Origin: CBDUVZ01 sp965370805
GTDB lineage: Bacteria > Hydrothermota > Tepidihabitantia > Tepidihabitantales > Tepidihabitantaceae
Reading direction: 5' to 3'
DNA length: 15,757 nucleotides
Assembly (NCBI GenBank): GCA_965370805.1
Contig: CBDUVZ010000067.1
Coordinates: 1-15,757 of the forward strand
Each line of letters starts with the position of its first letter. Positions within the stretch are counted from its first letter, which is position 1. Below are positions 1-6,838 of this stretch, piece by piece. Under the pieces are notes generated by a model. It ran no database searches, was not told the origin of the DNA, and was given only the letters and a program-made list of their open reading frames with translations. The translations under genes were made by a program, and so were the position numbers.

Positions 1-28
1 CGTCCACAAGGTCATCCTGACGCGCTGA
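1..28 (+). CDS. 3' end of a secreted protein with T9SS-type C-terminal domain (partial)
   Basis: Only the last eight codons and a TGA stop are inside the window; bases 2-25 read VHKVILTR. This matches the end pattern of the complete T9SS cargo proteins here, whose last residues are SVRKFALTE, TVQKKLVMK, STAKMLMID and SVVKVLRLN: a Val or Ala, one residue, then Lys and a hydrophobic strand, ending about five residues later. That pattern is the last beta-strand of FlgD-Ig-like type A sorting domains. I infer that a further secreted protein gene lies to the left. With only eight residues the match could be chance. Confidence 0.5.
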
Positions 29-104
29 CGGCAGAGGACGGAAGGGTCCAAGGGGGTCAAGGGGCGATTTAAGATTCCGGATTGTAGATTGCAGATTGGA
101 GGAA
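29..104. repeat. Short-period degenerate repeat tract (7-nt units with GATT core)
   Basis: No gene is seen here. Bases 64-98 divide into five consecutive 7-mers: GCGATTT, AAGATTC, CGGATTG, TAGATTG, CAGATTG. Each has ATT at the same place, and four of the five continue it as GATT in register with the first. On the minus strand this reads as repeated CAATCTG/CAATCTA words. Bases 45-62 hold a related word string (GGGTCCAAGGGGGTCAAGG). The tract resembles the 7-nt array near the right end of the window in period but not in sequence. No coding or promoter role is apparent. Confidence 0.6.
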
Positions 105-168
105 GGAAGATTGCCGCAAGCGCTACGCATGCCTCGGCGGCATCGACCTCAGTCCGTCGTGCGCAATT
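105..168 (-). repeat. Dispersed palindromic intergenic element (ATTGCG...GCGGCAATCTTCC type)
   Basis: Read on the minus strand this begins AATTGCGCACGA and ends GCGGCAATCTTCC. The last 13 bases recur exactly, in the opposite orientation in the window, at 15601-15613. There too they close an element that opens with ATTGCG. Palindromic strings of the form ATTGCGAG...GCAATCT are known from intergenic DNA of many bacteria; that recollection is from general knowledge and was not searched. The copy here has a longer and poorly paired middle than the right-hand copy. Confidence 0.45.
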
Positions 169-191
169 GACCGTACCGCTCGGCACTTGCG

Positions 192-234
192 GGGACACGA
201 TCCCAATCCCGAGAACGGGATTGGGTCATGTCCC
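192..234. other. Strong intergenic hairpin
   Basis: GGGACA (192-197) pairs with TGTCCC (229-234). CCCAATCCCG (202-211) pairs perfectly with CGGGATTGGG (216-225) around an AGAA loop. GA/TC pairs, a C-A mismatch and one bulged T join the two stems, giving about 18 base pairs in 43 nt. No U-tract follows on either strand, and it lies about 130 nt beyond the stop of the minus-strand gene. It could be an RNA-processing or dispersed REP-like element. Confidence 0.6.
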
Positions 235-287
235 GGGCACCCCATATCCTTCTCTCTTGGCGGTTGTCCCAATTCCACTGCCGGGAT

Positions 288-310
288 GTTCCCCGTCCCG
301 GTCAGGGAAC
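288..310. other. Minor inverted repeat
   Basis: GTTCCC (288-293) and GGGAAC (305-310) are exact reverse complements with an 11-nt loop. It lies between the large hairpin at 192-234 and the terminator-like hairpin at 315-343. The function is unknown and six bases could pair by chance. Confidence 0.25.
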
Positions 311-314
311 GCGG

Positions 315-343
315 AAGCGGGACGTCCGTTGGACGTCCCGCTT
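315..343 (-). terminator. Terminator-like hairpin downstream of the interrupted secreted-protein gene
   Basis: AAGCGGGACGTCC (315-327) and GGACGTCCCGCTT (331-343) form a perfect 13-bp stem around a 3-nt loop. It lies 17 nt beyond the TAA stop (363-361) of the minus-strand gene. There is no run of U after the stem, so it is either a U-less terminator or a 3' end stabiliser. The hairpin between the convergent genes at 7494-7521 also follows a T9SS cargo gene and shares the GGGACG word, which suggests a common 3'-end design. Confidence 0.6.
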
Positions 344-360
344 CACTTGAACCCGAAGGT

Positions 361-1596
361 TTAGTCGATCATCAGCATCTTGGCGGTCGATTCGCCGTCC
401 GGTGTTCTCAACCGGAGGAAGTAGACTCCCCGGGCGAGCGCTCTCGGCTGCCAGTAGTGACTGCCGCTGCCGCGCTGGACCTCGAAGACGAATCTCTCGG
501 CTTCGCGGCCCGCGGTGTCGTAGGCGGTCAGTTCGGCCGTGCCCGCGGCGCCGGCCGAGTAGTGCACGAACGTACCGCGGTGGAACGGGTTGGGCACCAG
601 GAATACCCCGGTTCCCTGCCCGGCCGCAATCCGGTCCGGGTTTTCCACGATACCGAGCAGGTTCGCATCAAACCAGGCCTGGGCGTTGTCCGCGGCCTCA
701 TTCCAGCACGCACCGCTGGTCGCGCCGACGACCGCGAACGCAACCCGCCGGTGACCGCCGACCGCGAGGTCGAACGGTCCGGCCGAAGCGACCACCGACC
801 AGTCGTAGGAACGATTGCTCTGACGCGCGCCGATGTCGCCGGTCAGCATCCGGTACTTCTGGCCGTCGGTGACGCAGGAATCCGGGTAGATGTGGACGGC
901 GTGATCGATTGCCGCGAGGTTGGCGAAGTCGGTCGGGGCCAGCAGGACGATACCCGCGGTCGGATTATCGGTCGAAGCCTGCTGCATGTAGACCGCCCGG
1001 CGCACGGTATCCGACCCGGCGATATTCTGGTTGGACGTCGCGCCGACGTCGAAGTCGGCAATCAGTCCGACGTACACGCCGATTATCGAATCCGTCCCGT
1101 CGTTGCAGAAGTCCAGGACCGCTATCGCCCAGTCGTCGTATTCGTTCTCGGTGTTCATGTACCAGTGCTGCTCGACGCACAGTCCCTCGGACGAAGGATG
1201 CGCGTCGTCGTACATCATGTTCACCCAGTGCTCGTCCGCCGGCGCGGAGGGAATCACGAACCGGAAGCTGTCGGTCATCCGCCAGTCGTGATTGGTGCCC
1301 GAGCCGGCCGGCCGGGAGTAGAAATGGTCGACGAGATAGTCGGGCGAGTTGCCCGCCATCAGCGAACCGTAGAACAGGCAGCTTGACGCGCCTTTCGGCA
1401 CCTGGAAGCCCGAACCCAGGTCGGACGGCGGCTCGTCGTATCCAATCGAACCGATGCCGCAGACCGAGAGGGAAACCTCCCCGGTGTCGAGCGTGATGAG
1501 GTACTGGGCCGGCACCGGCGGCAGGCCGACCGTCAGCGGGAAGACGTAAGTCCAGTCGCTCCAGTTGTCCGAATGCACCAGCAGGGTGCAGGGCAC
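361..1596 (-). pseudogene. C-terminal part of interrupted T9SS cargo protein
   Basis: This is the downstream part of a reading frame that runs open from 1947 to the TAA at 361, in the same frame as the signal-peptide fragment at 2514-1948. The first possible start after the interrupting TGA is the GTG at 1596, about 117 codons later. It has no Shine-Dalgarno sequence and no signal peptide, so independent translation is unlikely. The frame from 1947 holds the end of a CBM-like domain, a CARDB-like segment with a GNGNGRFDPGET turn, and a conserved module of about 300 residues. It ends in a T9SS type A domain with VPNPFHRGTFVHY, WQPRALARGVYFLRL and terminal STAKMLMID. The last ~390 residues are clearly homologous to those of the gene at 7546-9636, including FANLAAIDH and IYPDSC. 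The coordinates given use the GTG start. Catalytic function is not recognised. Confidence 0.75.
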
Positions 1597-1904
1597 CCGC
1601 GTACCGGGCGCAATCGTTCCGTCGGCCGTGGCCGCGAACGGACCGGCCGCGTTGGTCCGCGTCGAACCGACCGGGACGTTGCCGTAGCTCGAAGCGGAAT
1701 CGGTGATTACGAACAGGCTGTTGCCCGACCGCAGCGTTGCGACGGCGTTCTGCGCTTCTTCGTTCCCGGCGTTGCGCAGGGCGACGACAATCTGCCCGGT
1801 CTCGCCCGGGTCGAACCGGCCGTTGCCGTTTCCTCCCGGCGGGCTGTCGATAACCGTGTTGTACTGGTAGATCAGAAGCGGACCCGAACCCTGGAACTGG
1901 AGCG

Positions 1905-1950
1905 AGACATCGTCGGCGAAGACCTTCGCCTCGGTATGTCCGCCGCCTCA
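1905..1950 (-). other. In-frame TGA followed by SECIS-like hairpin
   Basis: The TGA occupies 1950-1948 on the minus strand, in frame with sequence on both sides. Six bases later GGACAT (1941-1936) can pair with ATGTCT (1910-1905, including one G-U). Inside, GGCGA (1930-1926) pairs with TCGCC (1919-1915) around the loop AGGTCT, with a 5x4 internal loop between the stems. A stem-loop shortly after UGA with a G early in the apical loop is the pattern of bacterial selenocysteine insertion elements, and the GGUC loop resembles that of E. coli fdhF as I remember it. The protein context, a CBM-like beta-sandwich, is not a redox site, so a nonsense mutation remains the simpler reading. Confidence 0.35.
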
Positions 1951-2514
1951 GCCGGAACGGCCGGTGCCGTAGCTCTCCAGCCAGACAGTGACCCTGGCGA
2001 CCTCGGCCGGGTTCACGCCGGAGAGGTTGTTCAGTTCGTCGGCAAGGAGGAATTCGTAATCCTCCCAGTCGGCGCTCGTCACCACGACCAGGTGCTGGGT
2101 CGGGCCGCTGGTCAGGTTGCAGTTCGGCGTCTTCTGGATAATCATCGTCCGGCCGAGACTGCCCCCGGACGAGTTCAGGTACTCGAGAATCACGGTCGCG
2201 TAGGCGTAGTAGCCGGTGCCGGACAGGTGAGCCGCGTTCAGCTTCGCCGAAGCCGAGAACCGCACGTTGATCGAAGGGATGTCAATCGTCTGGCGGATTC
2301 TCGCGTAGTACCGGTCGTACTTGTAGATGTAGGCTTCGTTGTCCGGGTCCGGATGGTGCGCCGGTCCGACCGTTGCCGACCACGAGCCCTGGTTGTTGTT
2401 GCTTTCGACAGTCCAGAAATCGAGGGAGTCCTCGAAGTCTCCGTTCTGGAGCAACTCCTGCCCGGTGCCGACAACGAACAGCACCGGTATCATCAGCAGA
2501 ATCAGTTTTCGCAT
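1948..2514 (-). CDS. N-terminal part of secreted protein: signal peptide and CBM-like domain, ends at in-frame TGA
   Basis: It starts at ATG 2514, set by a strong AAAGGAGGT Shine-Dalgarno (spacing 4 nt) and a good upstream promoter. Residues 1-19 are a Sec signal peptide (MRKLILLMIPVLFVVGTGQ). The rest looks like a galactose-binding/CBM4_9-type beta-sandwich: it opens LLQNGDFEDSLDFW, and the domain's usual closing strand (AKVFADDVSLQ) lies just beyond the TGA. The stop therefore cuts the domain about a dozen residues before its end. The 188-residue product would be a truncated secreted domain without a T9SS signal, so it could not be anchored by that route. Explanations are a nonsense mutation, a base error, or readthrough/selenocysteine (see 1905-1950). 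Confidence 0.8.
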   Translation of the reverse strand: MRKLILLMIPVLFVVGTGQELLQNGDFEDSLDFWTVESNNNQGSWSATVGPAHHPDPDNEAYIYKYDRYYARIRQTIDIPSINVRFSASAKLNAAHLSGTGYYAYATVILEYLNSSGGSLGRTMIIQKTPNCNLTSGPTQHLVVVTSADWEDYEFLLADELNNLSGVNPAEVARVTVWLESYGTGRSG

Positions 2515-2533
2515 CGAACCTCCTTTCGGGTTC

Positions 2534-2568
2534 GCACTAATCCTAGTGCCTCACACCGTCCCCGTCAA
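2534..2568 (-). promoter_or_regulatory. Sigma70-like promoter of the interrupted secreted-protein gene, with dyad over -10
   Basis: On the minus strand TTGACG (2568-2563) is followed after 17 nt by TAGGAT (2545-2540), placing the start site near 2533 and the Shine-Dalgarno 7-15 nt later. GCACTA (2534-2539) and TAGTGC (2544-2549) are a perfect 6-bp dyad that spans the -10 box. It could be an operator or simply chance. Confidence 0.55.
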
Positions 2569-2649
2569 CCGACACCGACACGCCGCCCGGCCCACCGCCT
2601 GACACCTTCTCTCTTCCTGCTGCCGCCGTGCCTGCGGCTCCTCGGCGGT

Positions 2650-2678
2650 TTGACAAGGGCCTTCCGCTTCCCTATTCT
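2650..2678 (+). promoter_or_regulatory. Sigma70-like promoter of the peptidase-propeller operon
   Basis: A perfect TTGACA (2650-2655), a 17-nt spacer and TATTCT (2673-2678) lie about 90 nt before the peptidase start. The divergent promoter at 2568-2540 lies about 80 nt away, so this 256-nt gap serves both genes. A CCGCCG/CGGCGG inverted pair lies just upstream of and next to the -35 box. Confidence 0.6.
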
Positions 2679-2732
2679 TCAGACACCGGGCTGGAGGGAT
2701 TCGGGTCGCGATGTAAGCGAAGTAGTATGCCG

Positions 2733-2750
2733 GGCCGCCGGAGAGCGGCC
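2733..2750 (+). promoter_or_regulatory. Leader hairpin before the peptidase ribosome binding site
   Basis: GGCCGC (2733-2738) and GCGGCC (2745-2750) form a 6-bp stem with a 6-nt loop in the transcribed leader. It ends 7 nt before the GAGGAGG Shine-Dalgarno (2758-2764). It may stabilise the 5' end or tune translation; no ligand-binding fold is recognised. Confidence 0.4.
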
Positions 2751-2770
2751 AGACACAGAGGAGGCGCAGT

Positions 2771-4423
2771 ATGCTCAAGAGAGTTCTGTTGACCACGTGC
2801 CTTGCCCTGACCATCGGCCTGGCAGGGCCGTACGCAATCGTCGCCAGCGATGCCACGATGCTCGACCCGGACTGGGGCCCGGTCGTTGACACGCTCCAGG
2901 CCAGGCACTCGGCCCACGTGTTCACGTACGGCTCAAGCGTCTGGGAAACCCAGGGCGACTTGAGCCTGCTTCAGCCGGACTACATCTGTTTCGTCTGCCA
3001 GCCGCTGGAAGCGGACACCGGTTTCGACCACGACGTGCACGAACTCACCCGGGCCCTTGACGACGACATGTACACCGATGCCGTCTGGGCAATCCTGACC
3101 GGGTACGCTGCCGAAGACGCGATGCGGGTGGCCCGGGGCCCGGACACCCTGACAATCGAGAACACAATCATCAAGGACTGCGGCAGCCTGCTCAATTATC
3201 TCTACGAAGGCATCTACCTCGCCTGCCACGAGTATCACCTCTGCCGGGTGAAGCGCGCCGGCGGCCAGATTGATACCATCTACGGCCCGCGCGACTGTAC
3301 CGATACTATCGTCGGGCTCCTCAACAGCGGCGACTACGACCTGCTCATGACCGCGGGCCACGGTAATCACAACGCCTGGCAGCTCCACTACCCGGGTTCG
3401 GGAGAAGAAGGGTTCATCAAGTCGGGCGCGGGCCAGGTCTACGGCGATCCCTATTCGGGCGGGGACACGAACGTGAACTCGACCAACCCGAAGATCTGGT
3501 TCGCCCCCTACAGTTGCTACCAGGGCAAGATTACGAACACCGGTTCGATGGCGCCGGCCTGGTTCCACACCGCGGGCGGATTCCAGTATGCCGGGTATCT
3601 TGTCGGCATCGGCTACTGCTACCAGGGCAAATCGGTGCACTCCCATTTCTGGCCGATGCAGGACAAGTTCACCTTTTCCGAATGCTGCTACCTGGCGTAC
3701 CAGAGCCTGTTCTTCGATTCCCTGAACAACACCCCGGGCGTGGACCAGTCCCGCATCAGGTACGAAAGGCACGAGTTCGTGCTCTACGGGGACCCGAAAG
3801 GCGCGGCCCGACTCCGGCGCATGCGCGACCCGATGTACAACCACGAGTTCGTCATCGAGTCCGTGCCCGGCGGGATGGACACTATCACCTTCCGGATAAC
3901 GATGACCGACACCGCCCAGCCCTGGAGCTACGGCGGCACCCCGTTCTTTGGGTTCCTCCCCTACCGGATGGACAGCGTGAACGTCATCTCGACCAACGCC
4001 CACAACGCGGTGGTGACCGACAACTTCTGCCTCCTGGACGTCTGGAATGAAGGCGACCCTCCCCTGCCGGCCGGAGACCAGCGCGAAGTCATCTTCACCG
4101 CGAAGCGACGACTCGTCGGCGTGCACGAACCCCCGGGCCCGGCCGTCCGCCAGGTCTGCCTGCTCCGGAATTCGCCCAACCCGTTTGACCGCAGCACGGC
4201 CATCAGCTACTCGCTGCCCAGGGAAAGCCACGTGACACTCGATATCCTCGACTGCTCGGGCCGGGTGCGCCGGACCCTTGTCAGCGGGAAGCAGCATCAG
4301 GGCAGCTATTCAACGACCTGGAACGGAACCGACGAAACCGGCAGCAGGTTGAGTTCCGGGGTCTACTTCTGCCGGCTCACTTTCGACGCCCGGACCGTAC
4401 AGAAGAAATTGGTAATGAAGTAA
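2771..4423 (+). CDS. Secreted gingipain-like (clan CD, C25-type) cysteine peptidase with T9SS C-terminal domain
   Basis: The 550-residue product starts at ATG 2771 with GAGGAGG 6 nt upstream. Residues 1-26 are a signal peptide. Two clan CD catalytic blocks are visible. A hydrophobic strand runs into AGHGN with His197, and a second strand (KIWFAPYSC) ends at Cys249, the expected order for the His-Cys dyad. Residues 335-342 (EFVLYGDP) match the GDP motif often found after the catalytic core in C25 relatives. The C-terminus (about 460-550) is a FlgD-Ig-like T9SS sorting domain: NSPNPFDRSTAISYSL, then TTWNGTDETG, GVYFCRL and final QKKLVMK. The protein is rich in Cys for an exported protein. It is expected at the cell surface or outside. 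Family assignment is by motif only, and substrate specificity cannot be read. The next gene follows after 33 nt and is probably co-transcribed. Confidence 0.8.
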   Translation: MLKRVLLTTCLALTIGLAGPYAIVASDATMLDPDWGPVVDTLQARHSAHVFTYGSSVWETQGDLSLLQPDYICFVCQPLEADTGFDHDVHELTRALDDDMYTDAVWAILTGYAAEDAMRVARGPDTLTIENTIIKDCGSLLNYLYEGIYLACHEYHLCRVKRAGGQIDTIYGPRDCTDTIVGLLNSGDYDLLMTAGHGNHNAWQLHYPGSGEEGFIKSGAGQVYGDPYSGGDTNVNSTNPKIWFAPYSCYQGKITNTGSMAPAWFHTAGGFQYAGYLVGIGYCYQGKSVHSHFWPMQDKFTFSECCYLAYQSLFFDSLNNTPGVDQSRIRYERHEFVLYGDPKGAARLRRMRDPMYNHEFVIESVPGGMDTITFRITMTDTAQPWSYGGTPFFGFLPYRMDSVNVISTNAHNAVVTDNFCLLDVWNEGDPPLPAGDQREVIFTAKRRLVGVHEPPGPAVRQVCLLRNSPNPFDRSTAISYSLPRESHVTLDILDCSGRVRRTLVSGKQHQGSYSTTWNGTDETGSRLSSGVYFCRLTFDARTVQKKLVMK

Positions 4424-4440
4424 GCGAAGATCCCTTCGCT
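4423..4440 (+). promoter_or_regulatory. Intercistronic hairpin between peptidase and propeller genes
   Basis: AGCGAAG (4423-4429) and CTTCGCT (4434-4440) form a perfect 7-bp stem with a 4-nt loop. It begins on the last base of the peptidase stop codon and ends just before the next gene's GGAAGGA ribosome binding site. There is no U-tract. It may protect or process the upstream message, or lower translation of the downstream gene. Confidence 0.5.
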
Positions 4441-4456
4441 GCCGGAAGGAAACGCC

Positions 4457-6709
4457 ATGAATCAAAGAAGTCACACGTTCGTCCTTTGCCTCGTCGCGGC
4501 AGTCGTCGCGACTGCACCGGCGACCGGGGCCGAGTGGAAGAACGACGGCGGCCCTTATGCCGGCAACGCATACGCGTTGACTATGCATCCGACCAACCCC
4601 GATATCCTCTACGCCGGGTTCCACTGCGGCGGCTCCGCGGACTTGTGGAACGACTGCGTGTACAAGACGACGAACGGCGGCACAAGCTGGGAGCGAACCA
4701 CGCTTGAAGGCGTCGGGATTCGCGATGTCACAATCGATGCGACCGACCCGAACCGGGTCTATGCGGGTACGGGCTACGGGTTCTACAAGAGCACGGATGC
4801 GGGAGCGACCTGGTCCAACAAGCCGCTCAACGGGACGGTCTACGACATCACTATCGACCCCTACGACTCCGAGGTTCTCTACGTCGGGACCAATCTCAAC
4901 AACGCCGGGTGCCAGAAAAGCACCGACGGCGGCGAGAGCTGGTTCTATTCCGGCATGCCCAGTACGTATCTCTACACCGTCCAATGCGACCCGAATGACT
5001 CGAACGTCGTCTACTGCGGCGGGGAGTCGTATTCGATCAACCCCGGGTTCTACAAGAGCACGAACGGTGGCCAGTCCTGGACCCAGAAGACCAACGGCTT
5101 CCCGAACGTGAAGCCCAAAGAGATCACCATCGACCCGAACGACCCGGACGTCATCTTCGTCGCTACCTACGACCACCATCTCGGTGACGGCGTGTACAAG
5201 AGCACCGACAACGGCGAGTCGTGGACCCAGATCGGACTCGGGGACAAGCACTGTTGGGCCGTAGCGGTTGACCCGGCGAACTCGAACCATATCTACACGG
5301 GCACGCTCTCCGGCCTCTACAAGACCACCGACGGCGGCACGAACTGGAGCGGACCTTTCATCGGCGCTTATGCGTCGCTTGAGGAAATCCAGGTCAGGAA
5401 CGGCGTGGTGTTTGCCGGCGACCGGGGTTCGGGCGTGCACAAGAGCACCGACCACGGGGCCACCTGGGCCAAAGGCGACAGTTGCATGACCTCCGGTGAC
5501 TTCCGGGCCGTGCTCGTGAATCCCGACAACCACGACGAGGTACTCGCTGCCGCGTGGCGCTACGGGGTTCACAAGAGCACGGACAGAGGCATGACCTGGA
5601 CGCACCTGGAGACGACTCCGGCCCTTGACTTCGCCGCCTGCCTGTGCATGACTCATGAGCCGGGCAACCCGCAGACCATCTACGTCGGTACTTCGGGCAA
5701 GTCGGTCTGGAAGACGACCGACGGCGGTGCGACGTGGCAGCAGAAAGGCAGCGGACTGGGTGCCTACTCGGTGAAGTCGATTGCGGTGACGCCGACCAGC
5801 CCGGACGTCATCTACTGCTCCAGCGTCTACGACGGGGAACTCGTCTACAAGAGCACGAACGGCGGCGACACCTGGTTTTCCTCCGTCGCCGGACTGAGCG
5901 GGACCAGGGCCGACGCCCTGGTGGTTGACCCGACCGGGCCCGACACCGTCTATGCCGGGACCAGCAGCGGAGTGTTCAAGAGCACGAACCAGGGCGCTCT
6001 CTGGAGCGCGACGACGCTGCAAGCGGACATCAGGTGCGTGACATCGGTGGTGGTCGGTTCGGACCTGACGCTGTACGCCGGGACCAAAGGCGGCGGCATC
6101 TACAAGAGCGTCAACCGGGGAACGAGCTGGACCCAGTCAGGCTTGTCCGGGCAGGCCGTTGCCACCGTGGCCATCGACCCGGCCAACCCGGACACCGTCT
6201 ACGCCGGCCTCTGGCCCCATCCTACCGACGGCGGGGTCCGCGTGAGCGAAGACGGCGGACAGACCTGGACGGAAATGAGCACCGGAATGGAAGGGGCCGA
6301 CGTCCGCTGCCTGGCAATCGACCCGGTGGACACGAGGAATCTGTACGCCGCAACAATGGGCGGCAGCGTATTCCGGTGCTGCCGGATAACCGGAGTCGAG
6401 GATGACCCGGCATCCGGCGGGCAACCGGAAGTTGCCGGGTTCCTGCCCGACTGCCCCGGCGTGCTCCGGCCGCCGGCGACCATCCGGTATCAGTTGTCAG
6501 ACCGGAACTGCCCGGTCCATCTGAGTGTCCGCGACGTCGCGGGACGGCTGGTGAAGACCCTTGTCAACGGGCCCCGCGAACCCGGGTGCCACAGCGTGAC
6601 CTGGAACGGGAAAGACAACTCCGGCAGGACCGTCGCGCCCGGTGTCTACTTCTGCCATCTGAAAGCCGGCAATTCGGCAAGCGTGAGGAAGTTCGCCCTG
6701 ACCGAGTAA
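4457..6709 (+). CDS. Secreted BNR/Asp-box beta-propeller protein with FlgD-like C-terminal domain
   Basis: The 750-residue product starts at ATG 4457 with GGAAGGA upstream. Residues 1-24 are a signal peptide ending ATGA. Residues 28-640 hold thirteen Asp-box repeats of the form K-S/T-T-D/N-x-G-x-T/S-W, at about 70, 110, 154, 200, 248, 289, 329, 373, 419, 465, 508, 550 and 596, roughly every 43 residues. Each is preceded by an IDPxxPDxVYAGT strand. This is the VPS10/sortilin, GH74 and Ycf48 type of propeller; thirteen boxes would suit two tandem seven-bladed propellers. No sialidase or GH74 catalytic residues are identified, so a binding or scaffold role is as likely as an enzyme. The C-terminal domain (about 660-750) has TTWNG-like VTWNGKDNSG and GVYFCHL and ends SVRKFALTE. 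It lacks the usual NPF turn (GFLPDCPG instead). It forms an operon with the upstream peptidase. Confidence 0.85.
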   Translation: MNQRSHTFVLCLVAAVVATAPATGAEWKNDGGPYAGNAYALTMHPTNPDILYAGFHCGGSADLWNDCVYKTTNGGTSWERTTLEGVGIRDVTIDATDPNRVYAGTGYGFYKSTDAGATWSNKPLNGTVYDITIDPYDSEVLYVGTNLNNAGCQKSTDGGESWFYSGMPSTYLYTVQCDPNDSNVVYCGGESYSINPGFYKSTNGGQSWTQKTNGFPNVKPKEITIDPNDPDVIFVATYDHHLGDGVYKSTDNGESWTQIGLGDKHCWAVAVDPANSNHIYTGTLSGLYKTTDGGTNWSGPFIGAYASLEEIQVRNGVVFAGDRGSGVHKSTDHGATWAKGDSCMTSGDFRAVLVNPDNHDEVLAAAWRYGVHKSTDRGMTWTHLETTPALDFAACLCMTHEPGNPQTIYVGTSGKSVWKTTDGGATWQQKGSGLGAYSVKSIAVTPTSPDVIYCSSVYDGELVYKSTNGGDTWFSSVAGLSGTRADALVVDPTGPDTVYAGTSSGVFKSTNQGALWSATTLQADIRCVTSVVVGSDLTLYAGTKGGGIYKSVNRGTSWTQSGLSGQAVATVAIDPANPDTVYAGLWPHPTDGGVRVSEDGGQTWTEMSTGMEGADVRCLAIDPVDTRNLYAATMGGSVFRCCRITGVEDDPASGGQPEVAGFLPDCPGVLRPPATIRYQLSDRNCPVHLSVRDVAGRLVKTLVNGPREPGCHSVTWNGKDNSGRTVAPGVYFCHLKAGNSASVRKFALTE

Positions 6710-6787
6710 GGCGGAATCAAAGAGACCGTTACCGGGCCGCGATACTCATTCCGTAACCGCCGGGTCCAATCGGCCCGCCGGTCCGGC

Positions 6788-6816
6788 TTGCCTTGCCGCG
6801 ACCGCCATGCTATCAT
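6788..6816 (+). promoter_or_regulatory. Sigma70-like promoter of the nitroreductase-like gene
   Basis: TTGCCT (6788-6793), a 17-nt spacer and TATCAT (6811-6816) would start transcription near 6823. That is 16 nt before the ATG at 6839 and supports that start over in-frame codons further upstream. Confidence 0.45.
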
Positions 6817-6838
6817 CGGCCGTCCGGCAGCAAACGCC

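Noticed and set aside
187..1386. Long plus-strand open frame opposite the interrupted gene
   Set aside because: It has an Arg/Val/Gly-rich composition without domains, typical of the antisense shadow of a GC-rich gene. The minus-strand frame has a recognisable T9SS domain.
361..2514. Genetic code with UGA reassigned to Trp or Gly
   Set aside because: UGA ends the genes at 7483, 13142 and 13818 exactly where the proteins should end.
2933..4297. Long minus-strand open frame opposite the peptidase gene
   Set aside because: It is low-complexity, Val/Arg/His-rich sequence antisense to a protein with clear catalytic and sorting motifs.
4310..6022. 570-codon minus-strand frame with regular VRALV-like repeats
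   Set aside because: The apparent repeats are the antisense image of the Asp-box repeats in the propeller gene. It has no signal peptide or ribosome binding site.
6788..6838. Upstream TTG start for the nitroreductase-like gene
   Set aside because: It would place a polar stretch before the signal peptide and coincides with the -35 box of a good promoter.
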